Notes: generated by a model from the sequence alone, not told the origin. Counted from the stretch's first letter, positions 9,065 to 16,368 are shown. The stretch is 64,000 nt of DNA from Haemophilus paracuniculus (GCF_002015115.1 NZ_MUYA01000001.1:135337-199336), one strand, 5' to 3'. Made by a program: numbers and translations.

Positions 9065-9436
9065 ATGAATGAAACTTTAACTAAACAAAACCATTTATCT
9101 GAAATGGATATTTGCCTACTGAAAAGATCTATTGTACGAGCCATTGAAAATAGTACGAAGAGCGAACAATTGGCAAGACGTGTACATAGTGCTTGCCACG
9201 TATTTAAATATATTAACCGTCTTAATCGCTCTGAAAATGATGTAAATGAACAACCTTGCTTATTTGAATACGATATTTGCCATTTAAAAGAGGCTGTACT
9301 TTCTTCGATTGAGCAAACCCAAAAGCAGTCTATTGAGCAACATTGCCGAACAGCTTGTGAAGTTTTTCAATTCATTAATTGCTTTAATGAACGTTATGCA
9401 AATTTGGATGTGTCATTTACAGACGAAGATGATTAA
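9065..9436 (+). CDS. Unknown small protein with an internal duplication
   Basis: 123 residues, not recognised. The protein is two copies of one ~45-residue unit. Residues ~12-55 (EMDICLLKRSIV..SACHVFKYINRLN) align with ~69-111 (EYDICHLKEAVL..TACEVFQFINCFN), sharing D-I-C-x-L-K, a Cys in x-A-C-x-V-F and an aromatic-I-N end. The paired cysteines may be structural. It follows the direct repeat at 8927-9058 and ends at a terminator, so it is probably its own small transcription unit within the replication module. Confidence 0.7.
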   Translation: MNETLTKQNHLSEMDICLLKRSIVRAIENSTKSEQLARRVHSACHVFKYINRLNRSENDVNEQPCLFEYDICHLKEAVLSSIEQTQKQSIEQHCRTACEVFQFINCFNERYANLDVSFTDEDD

Positions 9437-9460
9437 TACAATACATATTCTTTGGGAAAG

Positions 9461-9490
9461 AAAAAACACCTGCTGGTAACAGGTGCTTTA
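9461..9490. terminator. Bidirectional terminator between convergent genes
   Basis: CACCTG (9467-9472) pairs with CAGGTG (9480-9485). A run of A precedes the stem and a shorter run of T follows, so it can work best for the minus-strand gene at 9497 and less well for the plus-strand gene at 9065. Confidence 0.65.
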
Positions 9491-9496
9491 ACAGGC

Positions 9497-9781
9497 TTAG
9501 CTTCTAAGAGCTTTCATCATTTGATCGACATATGCTTGTCGCTTTTCCTTTGTAATAGAAGGAGTAGCTGGTAAAGGATTTAGGATCTTATGGCTAGGAT
9601 GACTAATCCTATTTGAATGCGACTCATATTCTTTTTGAATATGTTTAGCATAATCAAATAAGGCAGTGATAAGAGCATCACGAGTTGCTTCATATTGCTC
9701 ACAGCGAATTTCATCAACGGGAACAAGTGATTGGGCTAAATCAAGTGCTTCTTTTAATGTTAAAGGTTCTTTCTCAGTCAT
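9497..9781 (-). CDS. Unknown small protein, type-B member of the paired small-gene family
   Basis: 94 residues, no recognised domain. The N-terminal part (LTLKEALDLAQSLV) resembles the starts of the minus-strand gene at 11457 (ITFRDALFLAVHLV) and the plus-strand gene at 53871 (ITFGEAVIAASNLL). All three also share the same operator-like inverted repeat upstream. The C-terminal half is basic and has a Pro-rich linker. The start is supported by the Shine-Dalgarno AGGAG 9 bp upstream. It faces away from the replication genes, so it is regulated on its own. Confidence 0.7.
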   Translation of the reverse strand: MTEKEPLTLKEALDLAQSLVPVDEIRCEQYEATRDALITALFDYAKHIQKEYESHSNRISHPSHKILNPLPATPSITKEKRQAYVDQMMKALRS

Positions 9782-9824
9782 ACTGAAACTCCTCTTTTTG
9801 TTTTGTTCAAATAAAAAAGGGTTT

Positions 9825-9851
9825 CAGTATACCACATTGATGCCGTGTGGT
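9825..9851 (-). promoter_or_regulatory. Operator/promoter of the 9497 gene: ACCACA-N9-TGTGGT
   Basis: ACCACA (9831-9836) and TGTGGT (9846-9851) form a perfect inverted repeat with a 9-bp spacer. On the minus strand one arm runs into an extended -10 (TGTGGTATACT). The same geometry occurs upstream of the genes at 11457 and 53871, which suggests one regulator for all three. Confidence 0.6.
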
Positions 9852-9898
9852 TAAAAAATGGCATCACTTATTCTATTTTTTATACGCAGGAGTTATTT

Positions 9899-10648
9899 AT
9901 GACAACAGAATTAAACCAAAACCAAGAACTTGGTGCATTACGCAGTAATATTACCCTCACCCTACACTCTCAATACGCTTCCCGCCTTTGGCTCGGTCGC
10001 CCTGCGGTACGAGAGGGGAAAGAGATTGTGAAAGCTCAAATTATGAGTATGCCGAGCTGTCTGCATATTCTGTCCCAGATTCAAAAAGATGCGGCAAATG
10101 ACGATCCTTTTGCGGATTGGTATCTGATTCAGTTCGAAGAAAAAGTGCTGCAATATGGGCAGGAAATGAAGGAGATGATTTCTAAACTGGTTGAAATTTA
10201 TGCCAGCCAACTACCCGATAACATTGATATTGAACGCTGTGTCAATGTGTCGCCGATCACCTACCCGATCTATGTCAATTCTCAATTAGGGTACAAGTTG
10301 ATCTACTTGCTCTCTGACTTCGATACGCTCGCTCGTTCGGTAATGACCGCAAGCCACATCGCTTTGATGACCCGATCGCAGGCGTATGAATGGTTAGATG
10401 CTGGTGCAGGTTATTTGCGTAAATGCTTCGGAGTCATCGAAAATTACCGTCATTCAGGCGTTACTCGTCAAGATGTGCAAGAAAATAATGCTCGCTATCA
10501 AGAAGCGGTAAAACGCTTCAAAGTGAAGATCCCTGCTGATGTGTTGAGCGGTAAAAAACGTGCAGAATTTGCCCCAATCATTCGTAATGGATTTGATGTG
10601 GCAGAGGAAGACAATGTAATTTCTGGGGCAGAAAATGAGGATGTATAG
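9899..10648 (+). CDS. TIGR03761 (PFL_4669) family ICE protein
   Basis: 249 residues counted from the ATG at 9899, which has a good Shine-Dalgarno (CAGGAG, 7 bp upstream). An in-frame upstream start at 9845 lacks one and overlaps the divergent operator. The sequence matches the TIGR03761 family of PFGI-1-class elements, for example LRSNITLTLHSQYASRLWLGR near the N-terminus and AYEWLDAGAGYLRKCFG near residue 165. The function is unknown. It belongs to the replication/maintenance block and is followed 4 bp later by the DUF3158-like gene. Confidence 0.85.
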   Translation: MTTELNQNQELGALRSNITLTLHSQYASRLWLGRPAVREGKEIVKAQIMSMPSCLHILSQIQKDAANDDPFADWYLIQFEEKVLQYGQEMKEMISKLVEIYASQLPDNIDIERCVNVSPITYPIYVNSQLGYKLIYLLSDFDTLARSVMTASHIALMTRSQAYEWLDAGAGYLRKCFGVIENYRHSGVTRQDVQENNARYQEAVKRFKVKIPADVLSGKKRAEFAPIIRNGFDVAEEDNVISGAENEDV

Positions 10649-10651
10649 TCA

Positions 10652-11128
10652 ATGGTTGAAACAAGATTGATCCCTGAGGATACCTACAAAAATTTGACGC
10701 AGAAACACAATCTGATGGGGATTGTGCGGAACTTATTTAGCCCGATGGACAGCCCAGAGGAGTATGAGCGATTATTGCAACAAGTAAGTGAGATGCGTCA
10801 GGGATTTGTGGCGTTGCAACCTGCAATGATGAAAGAAATTAGCGACTCATTGATAAGACACTTACCCGTATTGCTCGTGAGAGATCATTCGGGCAATTTA
10901 GGTCCGAGTTTTTTACGGTTGCGTAACGTGAAAACGAGAAAAAGTGGATTCAACGCTTTACAAGAGGTTATGCAAGATGAGGTAACACCACAGGAGGTAA
11001 AAAATGCATTATGCCAAGTGGAAAAAGAACGTATTTTGTTAAATATGCAAGTGTCTATTTTGCATACCATTATTAAACAGCTAAGAGAGTGTAAAGCCAA
11101 AATTGAACAAGTTAATCAGCTTACTTGA
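10652..11128 (+). CDS. DUF3158-like ICE protein
   Basis: 158 residues, helical, ending in a coiled segment (TIIKQLRECKAKIEQVNQL). Its place directly after the TIGR03761-family gene and features such as the N-terminal LIPEDTYKNL and the central FLRLRNVKTRK suggest the DUF3158 family, which has this position in related elements. The identification rests largely on context. It starts 4 bp after the preceding stop, so the two are probably co-translated. Its stop codon lies inside the first of the three repeats at 11122-11192. Confidence 0.55.
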   Translation: MVETRLIPEDTYKNLTQKHNLMGIVRNLFSPMDSPEEYERLLQQVSEMRQGFVALQPAMMKEISDSLIRHLPVLLVRDHSGNLGPSFLRLRNVKTRKSGFNALQEVMQDEVTPQEVKNALCQVEKERILLNMQVSILHTIIKQLRECKAKIEQVNQLT

Positions 11129-11192
11129 AATACCTGTAAAATCGTACTGGTTTTCCCTGTAAATAGCGATACTTGAAAACCCTGTAATAAAA
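11122..11192. repeat. Three iteron-like direct repeats, 23-25 bp each
   Basis: Head-to-tail copies start at 11122, 11145 and 11170. They share TACTKG...CCTGTAA: the first is TACTTGAAATACCTGTAA, the second TACTGGTTTTCCCTGTAA and the third TACTTGAAAACCCTGTAA. The spacing is about two helical turns. With a strong hairpin just downstream, and set among the replication genes and before ssb/topB, the array is a candidate origin or replication-protein binding site. Confidence 0.55.
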
Positions 11193-11200
11193 GGCTTTTT

Positions 11201-11229
11201 AAAGGTAAGGGGACAAGCCCCTTACCTTT
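11201..11229. repeat. 12-bp perfect hairpin downstream of the iteron-like array
   Basis: AAAGGTAAGGGG (11201-11212) pairs exactly with CCCCTTACCTTT (11218-11229) around a 5-nt loop. No T-run follows, so it is not a classical intrinsic terminator. It may end transcription weakly, block translation initiation of the 11252 gene, or be part of an origin. Confidence 0.65.
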
Positions 11230-11251
11230 GACGAGAAAAAGGAAGAATGTT

Positions 11252-11479
11252 ATGCCCAAAGTAAAAATTTCTTTTAATATCGAAGTTGATGGCAATATTC
11301 TTATTGAGCATTCTATTGAATATGAACGTTTATATAGAAAGCCTCGTATGTCAATAGAAGAGAATTTTGCCTATGAAATCCTAAATAAAATGATTGAGAT
11401 ACAATCTAATAATCAACTTTCAGAAAAGATAGATAATACAAACTGGAAATGCTTATTTACTTCGCAGTGCTACGTCTAA
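11252..11479 (+). CDS. Unknown small protein, type-A member of the paired small-gene family
   Basis: 75 residues from the ATG at 11252, chosen over the upstream GTG- or ATG-like starts because AAGGAAGA lies at the right distance. The N-terminus (KVKISFNIEVDGNILIEHSI) resembles the minus-strand protein at 54068 (IMKFTVEIDGKAIIQHQI): a beta-hairpin-like start followed by a helical second half with a conserved K-M. It is convergent with, and overlaps by 23 bp, the type-B gene at 11457. The same A/B pair occurs in mirror image at 53871-54271. The function is unknown. Confidence 0.65.
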   Translation: MPKVKISFNIEVDGNILIEHSIEYERLYRKPRMSIEENFAYEILNKMIEIQSNNQLSEKIDNTNWKCLFTSQCYV

Positions 11480-11666
11480 TGGATTCTTTGTATATTTCTA
11501 TCGCTATATCAAATAATTCAAACGCTAATTGATAATTAGTAGTCTCAACATCTCTATCTTTATCATCTGGTGTTTTATTATACATCTTGTTAATATTTTC
11601 CTTATCTACTAAGTGTACAGCTAAGAATAAAGCATCTCTGAAAGTGATATTAGTATCAATGTTCAT
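11457..11666 (-). CDS. Unknown small protein, type-B member, convergent with type A
   Basis: 69 residues from the ATG at 11666, the start with a Shine-Dalgarno-like AGGA; longer in-frame starts reach into the operator. The N-terminus ITFRDALFLAVHLVD is shared in pattern with the type-B proteins at 9497 and 53871. The remainder is acidic and helical (AFELFDIAIEIYKES). It ends inside the oppositely oriented type-A gene. Tail-to-tail overlap could also permit antisense control of the pair. Confidence 0.65.
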   Translation of the reverse strand: MNIDTNITFRDALFLAVHLVDKENINKMYNKTPDDKDRDVETTNYQLAFELFDIAIEIYKESIRRSTAK

Positions 11667-11699
11667 TTTTTGAATCCTATATTGGTTGTGTGGTAACAC

Positions 11700-11726
11700 C
11701 AATATACCACGTTGAGCTTGCGTGGC
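11700..11726 (-). promoter_or_regulatory. Operator/promoter of the 11457 gene: ACCACG-N9-CGTGGC
   Basis: CCACG (11707-11711) and CGTGG (11721-11725) form a perfect inverted repeat with a 9-bp spacer. On the minus strand one arm runs into an extended -10 (CGTGGTATATT). The arrangement is the same as at 9825 and 53802. The compensating base change (A/T in one copy, G/C here) keeps the dyad symmetry. Confidence 0.6.
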
Positions 11727-11857
11727 AAAATAAGTAGCTCACCATTTATACTCTTTCTCTCACATTCTATCCATTCTGTAAGTTCAATTATCTGCTTTCT
11801 TCTTGTGCCAAATCGTATTTAATAATGCCAAGCTAACAACATACTAGGAGTAAATAA

Positions 11858-12295
11858 ATGGCTGGTGTAAATCAAGTAATCATTATTGGAAACTTAGGCA
11901 ATGATCCTGAAATGCGTACAATGCCGAGCGGTGAAGCTATTGCTGTTCTTAGCGTGGCAACATCTCGACAATGGACAGATAAAAAATCGGGTGAGAAAAA
12001 AGAAACTACGGAATGGCATCGTATCATATTATTTCGAGCTCTTGCCGAAGTTGCAGGCAAGTATCTTCGTAAAGGTTCCAAAGTCTATATTCGAGGCTAT
12101 TTGCGTACTAATAAGTGGCAAGATCCACAAACGGGACAAGACCGCTATACGACCGAAATTATCGGCGAAGAATTGCAAATGTTAGATAGACGACCAGACA
12201 ACGACACGTCATCTGTTCCAGCACAAACCGCAACAACAGCCCCGAACCAACCCGTGCCACAGCACAGCTTTACGGATGATGATATTCCATTTTGA
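11858..12295 (+). CDS. ssb: Single-stranded DNA-binding protein of the element
   Basis: 145 residues. An OB fold at 1-105 ([53 protein letters not shown]) is followed by a disordered linker and the acidic tip DDDIPF used to recruit replication and repair partners. The length is slightly shorter than chromosomal Pasteurellaceae SSB. It probably coats ssDNA of the incoming or rolling-circle element. It has its own terminator and precedes topB, the usual order in this ICE group. Confidence 0.96.
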   Translation: MAGVNQVIIIGNLGNDPEMRTMPSGEAIAVLSVATSRQWTDKKSGEKKETTEWHRIILFRALAEVAGKYLRKGSKVYIRGYLRTNKWQDPQTGQDRYTTEIIGEELQMLDRRPDNDTSSVPAQTATTAPNQPVPQHSFTDDDIPF

Positions 12296-12316
12296 TAATT
12301 AAAATAACCTCTGTAC

Positions 12317-12346
12317 AAGCACCTAATTTAAGGTGCTTTTTATTTT
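12317..12346 (+). terminator. Intrinsic terminator after ssb
   Basis: AAGCACCT (12317-12324) pairs with AGGTGCTT (12331-12338), and a run of T follows. Confidence 0.9.
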
Positions 12347-12458
12347 AAATTAATTTTACCGAATATATAGATTTTCATTTTATTTGTATTTTCTTTATGG
12401 GATATTAAAACCATAAATTAAGAATAATGAATATATAACCTTTGGTTTTTGAGACATC

Positions 12459-12483
12459 GGCACCGTAGCGGTGCCATTTTTTT
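12459..12483 (+). promoter_or_regulatory. Terminator-type hairpin directly in front of topB (attenuator?)
   Basis: GGCACC (12459-12464) pairs with GGTGCC (12470-12475) and seven T follow. The T-run abuts the topB Shine-Dalgarno (AGGAAC, start at 12496). There is no gene to terminate between ssb's own terminator and this one, so it probably attenuates transcription into topB. Confidence 0.6.
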
Positions 12484-12495
12484 AGGAACAATACG

Positions 12496-14523
12496 ATGAA
12501 ACTCTATTTATGTGAAAAACCGTCCCAAGGGCGAGATATTGCCAATGTGTTAGGGGCAACCCAAAAAGGAGATGGCTTTCTTGCCACCTCTGATAAAAGC
12601 GTGATAGTGACTTGGGGATTTGGGCATTTGGTTGAGCAATTCTCACCCGAAGAATACGATCCTGCACTCAAACAGTGGGCATTTGAAACCTTGCCGATTC
12701 TTCCAAAACAGTGGCGACTTTCTGCCAAAAAAGAGTCTAAAAAACAGTATAACGTGGTAATGGGACTCATCAAAAAAGCCTCCAATGTGATTATTTCAAC
12801 CGATGCAGATCGTGAGGGGGAAATGATTGCAAGAGAATTACTCGACTTGGCGAATTACCGTGGCAATATCCAGCGTTTATGGCTCTCTGCTCTTGATGAA
12901 GCAAGTGTACGCAAAGCCCTCAATACATTAAAAGCCAGCCACGAAACGTTGCCTCTCTATTATGCAGCAGTTGCCCGTAGTCGTTCTGACTGGTTGATTG
13001 GAATGAATTTCTCTCGACTCTTTACCCTGCTTGCCCAACAACAGGGCTACACAGGTAAGGCATTAAGTGTCGGGCGAGTGCAAAGCCCCACGTTAGCAAT
13101 GGTCGTCAATCGTGATCGAGAAATTGCCAGTTTTGTCCCCAAATCCCATTTTGGGCTTACTGTGCAATTACACACGGCACAAGCCGAAACCTTTTTAGCC
13201 CAGTATCAAGTACCTGAAAAATTTTGTGATGAAGACGGATTATGTCTTGATATGAGAGTGGTGCAAGCTGCTCAGCAACAAATCCAGCAAGCTCGTCAAG
13301 CAACAGTCGTCAATGTCGAAACCAAGCGAGAGAAAGAAAGTCCGCCGTTATTATTTGCATTGAGCGATTTACAATCAGAATGTAACCGCTTGTTTGGGTT
13401 TGGGGCTCAACAAGTTTTGGACATTGCTCAATCACTTTATGAGACGCACAAAATGACAACCTACCCTCGTACCGATTGTGGCTACCTACCAGAAAGTCAG
13501 TTCGCCGATGTTCCGCTCATCATTCAAAATCTCATCAAAGCCGATCCCGCCTTGCAGAAACTCACCCCTCGATTAAATTTGCAACAAAAATCACGGGCGT
13601 GGAATGACAAAAAGATTACCGCTCACCACGGTATTATTCCAGCGACAGGTAAAGCCGATTTGAGCAAATTAAATGAAGCCGAACATAAGGTGTATGATTT
13701 AATTCGCCGCCGTTATTTGGCTCAATTCTTACCACATTTTGAAGCCGATAAAACGGTTGTGCAATTAACCAGTGCAGGACACTCTCTGATTGCCAAAGGT
13801 AACGTGGTTGTCGCTTCGGGTTGGAAAATACTCTTTGGTAATACCGCAGATAAAGAAGATGGCAACAAACAAGGATTACCTAAACTTGTACCAAACCAAG
13901 TCTGCAACGTGACACAGTCTGAGATTAAATCAATGAAAACCTCACCACCAGCTCACTATACGGAAGGAACCCTGTTAGCGGCGATGGTGAATGCAGCTCG
14001 TTTTGTAACAAATGAAGAATTAAAGAAGCGGCTACGAGAAACCGAGGGATTGGGTACGGAAGCGACACGGGCAGGGCTAATTCAAGGTTTGATTGATAAA
14101 GGCTTCATTCATAAAAAAGGGAAATCTCTTTTAGCCACCGCTGAGGCAAATGCCTTGATTGATAGCCTGCCTGATTTACTTAAAGATCCTGGTTTAACCG
14201 CTCTCTGGGAGCAAGCCCTTAATCAGATTGCGGAAGGGAAGCTCACGTTGTCTGATTTTATGCAAAAACAAGAGGCATTTATTCGTCAGTTAATGCAACG
14301 AGCTCTGCAACAGGGGATGAAAATGGGCAAGATTGAAATCAAAAAATGCCCGAAATGTGGTTCACCGATGGCAAAACGGACAGGTAAGAACGGAGCTTTT
14401 TATGGCTGTACCAAATATCCGCAATGTGATGGTATTGAAAATATCGGCGGTAAAAAAGGTCAAAAATCAAGGGCGAAAAAGTCTGTTTCAGTGGCAGAAA
14501 TGGTGCGAGGACAGCTTTTATAA
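12496..14523 (+). CDS. topB: DNA topoisomerase III (type IA) of the element
   Basis: 675 residues. An N-terminal TOPRIM domain carries the catalytic acid in LCEKPSQ (residue 7) and the DxD motif STDADREGE (near 103). The active-site tyrosine is in TTYPRTDCGYLPE (Tyr323). One C-terminal zinc-ribbon remains (CPKCGSP..GCTKYPQC, near 615-640). Type IA enzymes pass single strands and decatenate; copies on PFGI-1 ICEs probably act on conjugative or replicative intermediates. The start follows AGGAAC. The 3' end is followed by a long gene-free region. Confidence 0.96.
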   Translation: MKLYLCEKPSQGRDIANVLGATQKGDGFLATSDKSVIVTWGFGHLVEQFSPEEYDPALKQWAFETLPILPKQWRLSAKKESKKQYNVVMGLIKKASNVIISTDADREGEMIARELLDLANYRGNIQRLWLSALDEASVRKALNTLKASHETLPLYYAAVARSRSDWLIGMNFSRLFTLLAQQQGYTGKALSVGRVQSPTLAMVVNRDREIASFVPKSHFGLTVQLHTAQAETFLAQYQVPEKFCDEDGLCLDMRVVQAAQQQIQQARQATVVNVETKREKESPPLLFALSDLQSECNRLFGFGAQQVLDIAQSLYETHKMTTYPRTDCGYLPESQFADVPLIIQNLIKADPALQKLTPRLNLQQKSRAWNDKKITAHHGIIPATGKADLSKLNEAEHKVYDLIRRRYLAQFLPHFEADKTVVQLTSAGHSLIAKGNVVVASGWKILFGNTADKEDGNKQGLPKLVPNQVCNVTQSEIKSMKTSPPAHYTEGTLLAAMVNAARFVTNEELKKRLRETEGLGTEATRAGLIQGLIDKGFIHKKGKSLLATAEANALIDSLPDLLKDPGLTALWEQALNQIAEGKLTLSDFMQKQEAFIRQLMQRALQQGMKMGKIEIKKCPKCGSPMAKRTGKNGAFYGCTKYPQCDGIENIGGKKGQKSRAKKSVSVAEMVRGQLL

Positions 14524-14603
14524 AATGTAAAAATTTAGATATTTAGAAAATACTCGCTAAATACATCAAATTCACTAAAATTTTTATATCAGCAACCGTT
14601 TTG

Positions 14604-14775
14604 GGTTATTTTCTCGGTTCCATACAAAAAATAACCACCACTTCCCAAATGTTCCGCCGTATTCTGAAACGGACTCTGACCTTCGATTGTCAGGAATACA
14701 GCTTTTACCAAGAATTTAAACCTTGTTTATTGCAAAGAGGAAAGCCTATTTGCCATAGATTTTCCTCTTTGCAAT
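14604..14775 (+). repeat. Partial copy (copy A) of the structured leader repeat, with a 15-bp hairpin
   Basis: From 14641 to about 14709 the sequence follows the repeats at 15769 and 46408: CTTCCCAAATGT, a variable hairpin (TCCG/CGGA here), CTGAC-CTTCGATT-GTCAG, then CTTTTACC. Upstream, GGTTATTTT and AAAATAACC pair. Downstream, ATTGCAAAGAGGAAA (14729-14743) pairs perfectly with 14761-14775. Unlike the other two copies it lacks the shared promoter half and no gene follows, so it is either a decayed operon start or an independent RNA. Confidence 0.65.
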
Positions 14776-15001
14776 TCGCAACCTGATTTTTACCATAGCC
14801 TCGTGGTGAAAAATGAGGTGCCCTTTGTGCCGTAATGGTGCCTGATTTGCCGATAAATGACCACATCGTATCGGGTAATTTTGCGACAACATAGCAATGT
14901 CTTGACGAGAGCAACGCTGTGCAAAAGCGATTTTATATGGTCAGCTTATTCTGATTTTTAAAGTTGAATTTTAATCTTCTTTTTAATCACTGCCGAAAGG
15001 T

Positions 15002-15041
15002 CATAGAAAAGCCCAAAGTATTTACTTTGGGTTTTTCTATG
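15002..15041. terminator. Long bidirectional hairpin, probable terminator
   Basis: The arms CATAGAAAAGCCCAAAGTA and TACTTTGGGTTTTTCTATG pair over 19 positions with a single mismatch around two bases, with A-runs and T-runs inside the stem. It could end a transcript from the copy-A region or from topB. Confidence 0.7.
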
Positions 15042-15136
15042 GTTTCATTATATGCACTATAAAACTATCTTAATTTTCATTTTAATTTATTCTAGTATTC
15101 ATTCCCTATCTTAAATATATTTACACGCATTAAGCC

Positions 15137-15558
15137 GCTATTGTTAATAGCACTTAAAAGTCACAGGATTCTTGAAAAGTGACGCTCCATTGTTAATGGA
15201 TAGAGTCTGTTTTAGCCACAACATAAAGGGATTTACAGGTGCAGTAAGTATCTGATGCACCACCTAGTGATTAAATTCACTCGCCCTGCGTTGTTTGAAG
15301 TCGGTATAGGGATGGATGAGCTAATTGAGGTATTGCAATTAGTTGGCACAAAGAAGCTATGAAAATAGTGAGCTGTCTATATTCGGAAGTGAAAATCTTT
15401 AAATAAAGCTCTTTTCACATAAACGGTCAATGGAAATATACATACATTGATGTGGTGCTTACAGAGACGTGGTATATCACGGAGTAAAGTTATCGAGGAG
15501 AGCTAACCTCACAACTAAATACCATTAGGCAATCAAGAAATTGATTGCCTAATTATTT
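15137..15558 (+). ncRNA. Candidate structured non-coding RNA ending in an intrinsic terminator
   Basis: Consecutive perfect stem-loops are visible: GCTATT-GTT-AATAGC (15137), GTCAC/GTGAC (15160), TCCATT-GTT-AATGGA (15186), GGTGCA/TGCACC (15238), AGTGA/TCACT (15266), CTAATTG/CAATTAG (15321), GTGAAAA/TTTTCAC (15389) and GAGG/CCTC (15495). A 12-bp terminator stem (TTAGGCAATCAA, 15525-15552) with a GAAA loop and a T-run ends the series. No reading frame of note crosses it. The first and third stems have the same GTT loop as the hairpin in the operon leaders at 15698 and 46336. It may be a regulatory RNA or a single-strand initiation/origin sequence. Confidence 0.5.
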
Positions 15559-15655
15559 TTCAACTCAGTGATTAGGCAAGTTAAAATAGTCCCCACAAAT
15601 TAATTTTGTGGGGATTTTTTATTTAATCTCTCTAAATTCCATTTTTAATTTTTCA

Positions 15656-15834
15656 TTGTATATTTCTTTGTCAAGAGCATAATACCCTCAACTTTTCGCT
15701 ATCGTTGATAGCAAAGTAGGTCATCTGAGCTTAAAAGATGACGGTTCACTGCGGTGAAATAGCTCGCTTCCCAAATGTCCATTCGCTTCTGAAAATGGCT
15801 CTGACCTTCGATTGTCAGGAAGTAACTTTTACCT
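15656..15834 (+). promoter_or_regulatory. Operon promoter and structured 5' region (copy B)
   Basis: A -35 TTGTAT (15656-15661), an 18-bp spacer and a -10 TAATAC (15680-15685) are shared exactly with copy C at 46294-46323. The transcript would begin with five stem-loops: GCTATC-GTT-GATAGC, GTCATCT/AGATGAC, TTCAC/GTGAA, CCATT/AATGG and CTGAC/GTCAG. The last two stems differ between copies A, B and C but keep pairing. The frame that starts MTVHCGEIA across this region is a by-product of the repeat. It controls the operon from 15912. Confidence 0.75.
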
Positions 15835-15835
15835 T

Positions 15836-15911
15836 AACCCTAGCGGGGAACGTTTTTCCCGTGTTGGGTAAGGATGTTTCTCTGCTTTTTTTCACTTTGG
15901 AGAAACAAACT
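15836..15911 (+). promoter_or_regulatory. Switch-type translational leader 1 (STY4534 gene)
   Basis: The outer stem is ACCC/GGGT, the inner hairpin GGGGAA (15845-15850)/TTCCC (15856-15860). Then GTTTCTC (15876-15882) is complementary over seven bases to GAGAAAC (15900-15906), which contains the Shine-Dalgarno of the ATG at 15912. This is the first of twelve leaders with the same plan. Confidence 0.7.
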
Positions 15912-16331
15912 ATGACTACTCAAACTTCTACTCAATATTTCAACTTACACACTACTGGTATCGGATACCTAAATGGTATTCGTCAAGTGCAGCCTAAAAA
16001 AGGGGAACCATTTTGGGCGTGTCGTGTTGCTGCTCTAACAGGTTCTGCTGACAAGCCAGAATATCGTTACTTTGATATGAATATCGTAGGCGATGAAACG
16101 GCAAAATTGGTGCAACGTTGCCAAGACGCCGTTGAAGCCAATAAAAAGGTGCTGATTTCATTTGTAATGTCAGACCTTTGGGTCGATACCTTTACATATT
16201 CAACCAATACTCAGCATCATAAAAAAGGTGATACTGGTGTTGCCCTTAAAGGTCGTTTAATTCGCATTAAATCTATTAAAATAGATGGCGAATTAAGATA
16301 CCAAGAGACTCGTAAGGATGAATCTGCTTAA
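15912..16331 (+). CDS. STY4534-family (DUF3577) ICE protein
   Basis: 139 residues from the ATG at 15912, directly behind the leader's Shine-Dalgarno (GGAGAAAC). A longer frame that starts at 15738 reads through the structured repeat and is rejected. The sequence (YFNLHTTGIGYLNGIRQVQPKKGEPFWACRVAAL, in pieces) matches the STY4534/DUF3577 family of SPI-7- and PFGI-1-like elements, which has been called a replication protein from context. The core resembles an OB-like DNA-binding fold, which is an inference. It is the first gene of the leader-controlled operon. Confidence 0.85.
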   Translation: MTTQTSTQYFNLHTTGIGYLNGIRQVQPKKGEPFWACRVAALTGSADKPEYRYFDMNIVGDETAKLVQRCQDAVEANKKVLISFVMSDLWVDTFTYSTNTQHHKKGDTGVALKGRLIRIKSIKIDGELRYQETRKDESA

Positions 16332-16341
16332 TGAACTAACT

Positions 16342-16368
16342 AAGACCAACATTTTTGTTGGTCTTTTC
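16342..16368 (+). terminator. Intrinsic terminator after the STY4534 gene
   Basis: AAGACCAACA (16342-16351) pairs with TGTTGGTCTT (16356-16365); a T-rich tail follows. Confidence 0.9.

Larger units (their letters stand above)
14524..15911. other. 1.4-kb gene-free, hairpin-rich region
   Basis: I see no convincing coding sequence here. Short frames such as 14601-14786 overlap repeated structured DNA and lack homology. The region holds a partial copy of a leader repeat with a 15-bp hairpin (14604-14775), a long near-perfect hairpin (15002-15041), a chain of stem-loops ending in an intrinsic terminator (15137-15558), and the promoter and structured 5' region of the next operon (15656-15911). Confidence 0.75.

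Noticed and set aside
11122..11229. CRISPR array
   Set aside because: Only three imperfect repeats without separate spacers; no cas genes in the window.
14601..14786. 61-residue reading frame in the gene-free region
   Set aside because: It overlaps copy A of the leader repeat and a 15-bp hairpin, has no Shine-Dalgarno and no recognisable domain.
15466..15478. GACGTGGTATATC as a fourth type-B operator, also AAAGTGGTATATC at 40188
   Set aside because: Only one half-site is present; the partner arm at 9-bp spacing is missing and no type-B gene follows.
15738..15911. N-terminal extension of the STY4534 gene starting MTVHCGEIA, and the same at 46376
   Set aside because: The frame crosses the structured repeat and the translational leader. 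The same peptide-like start appears at both repeats only because the DNA repeat is conserved; the real starts have Shine-Dalgarno sequences at 15912 and 46559.
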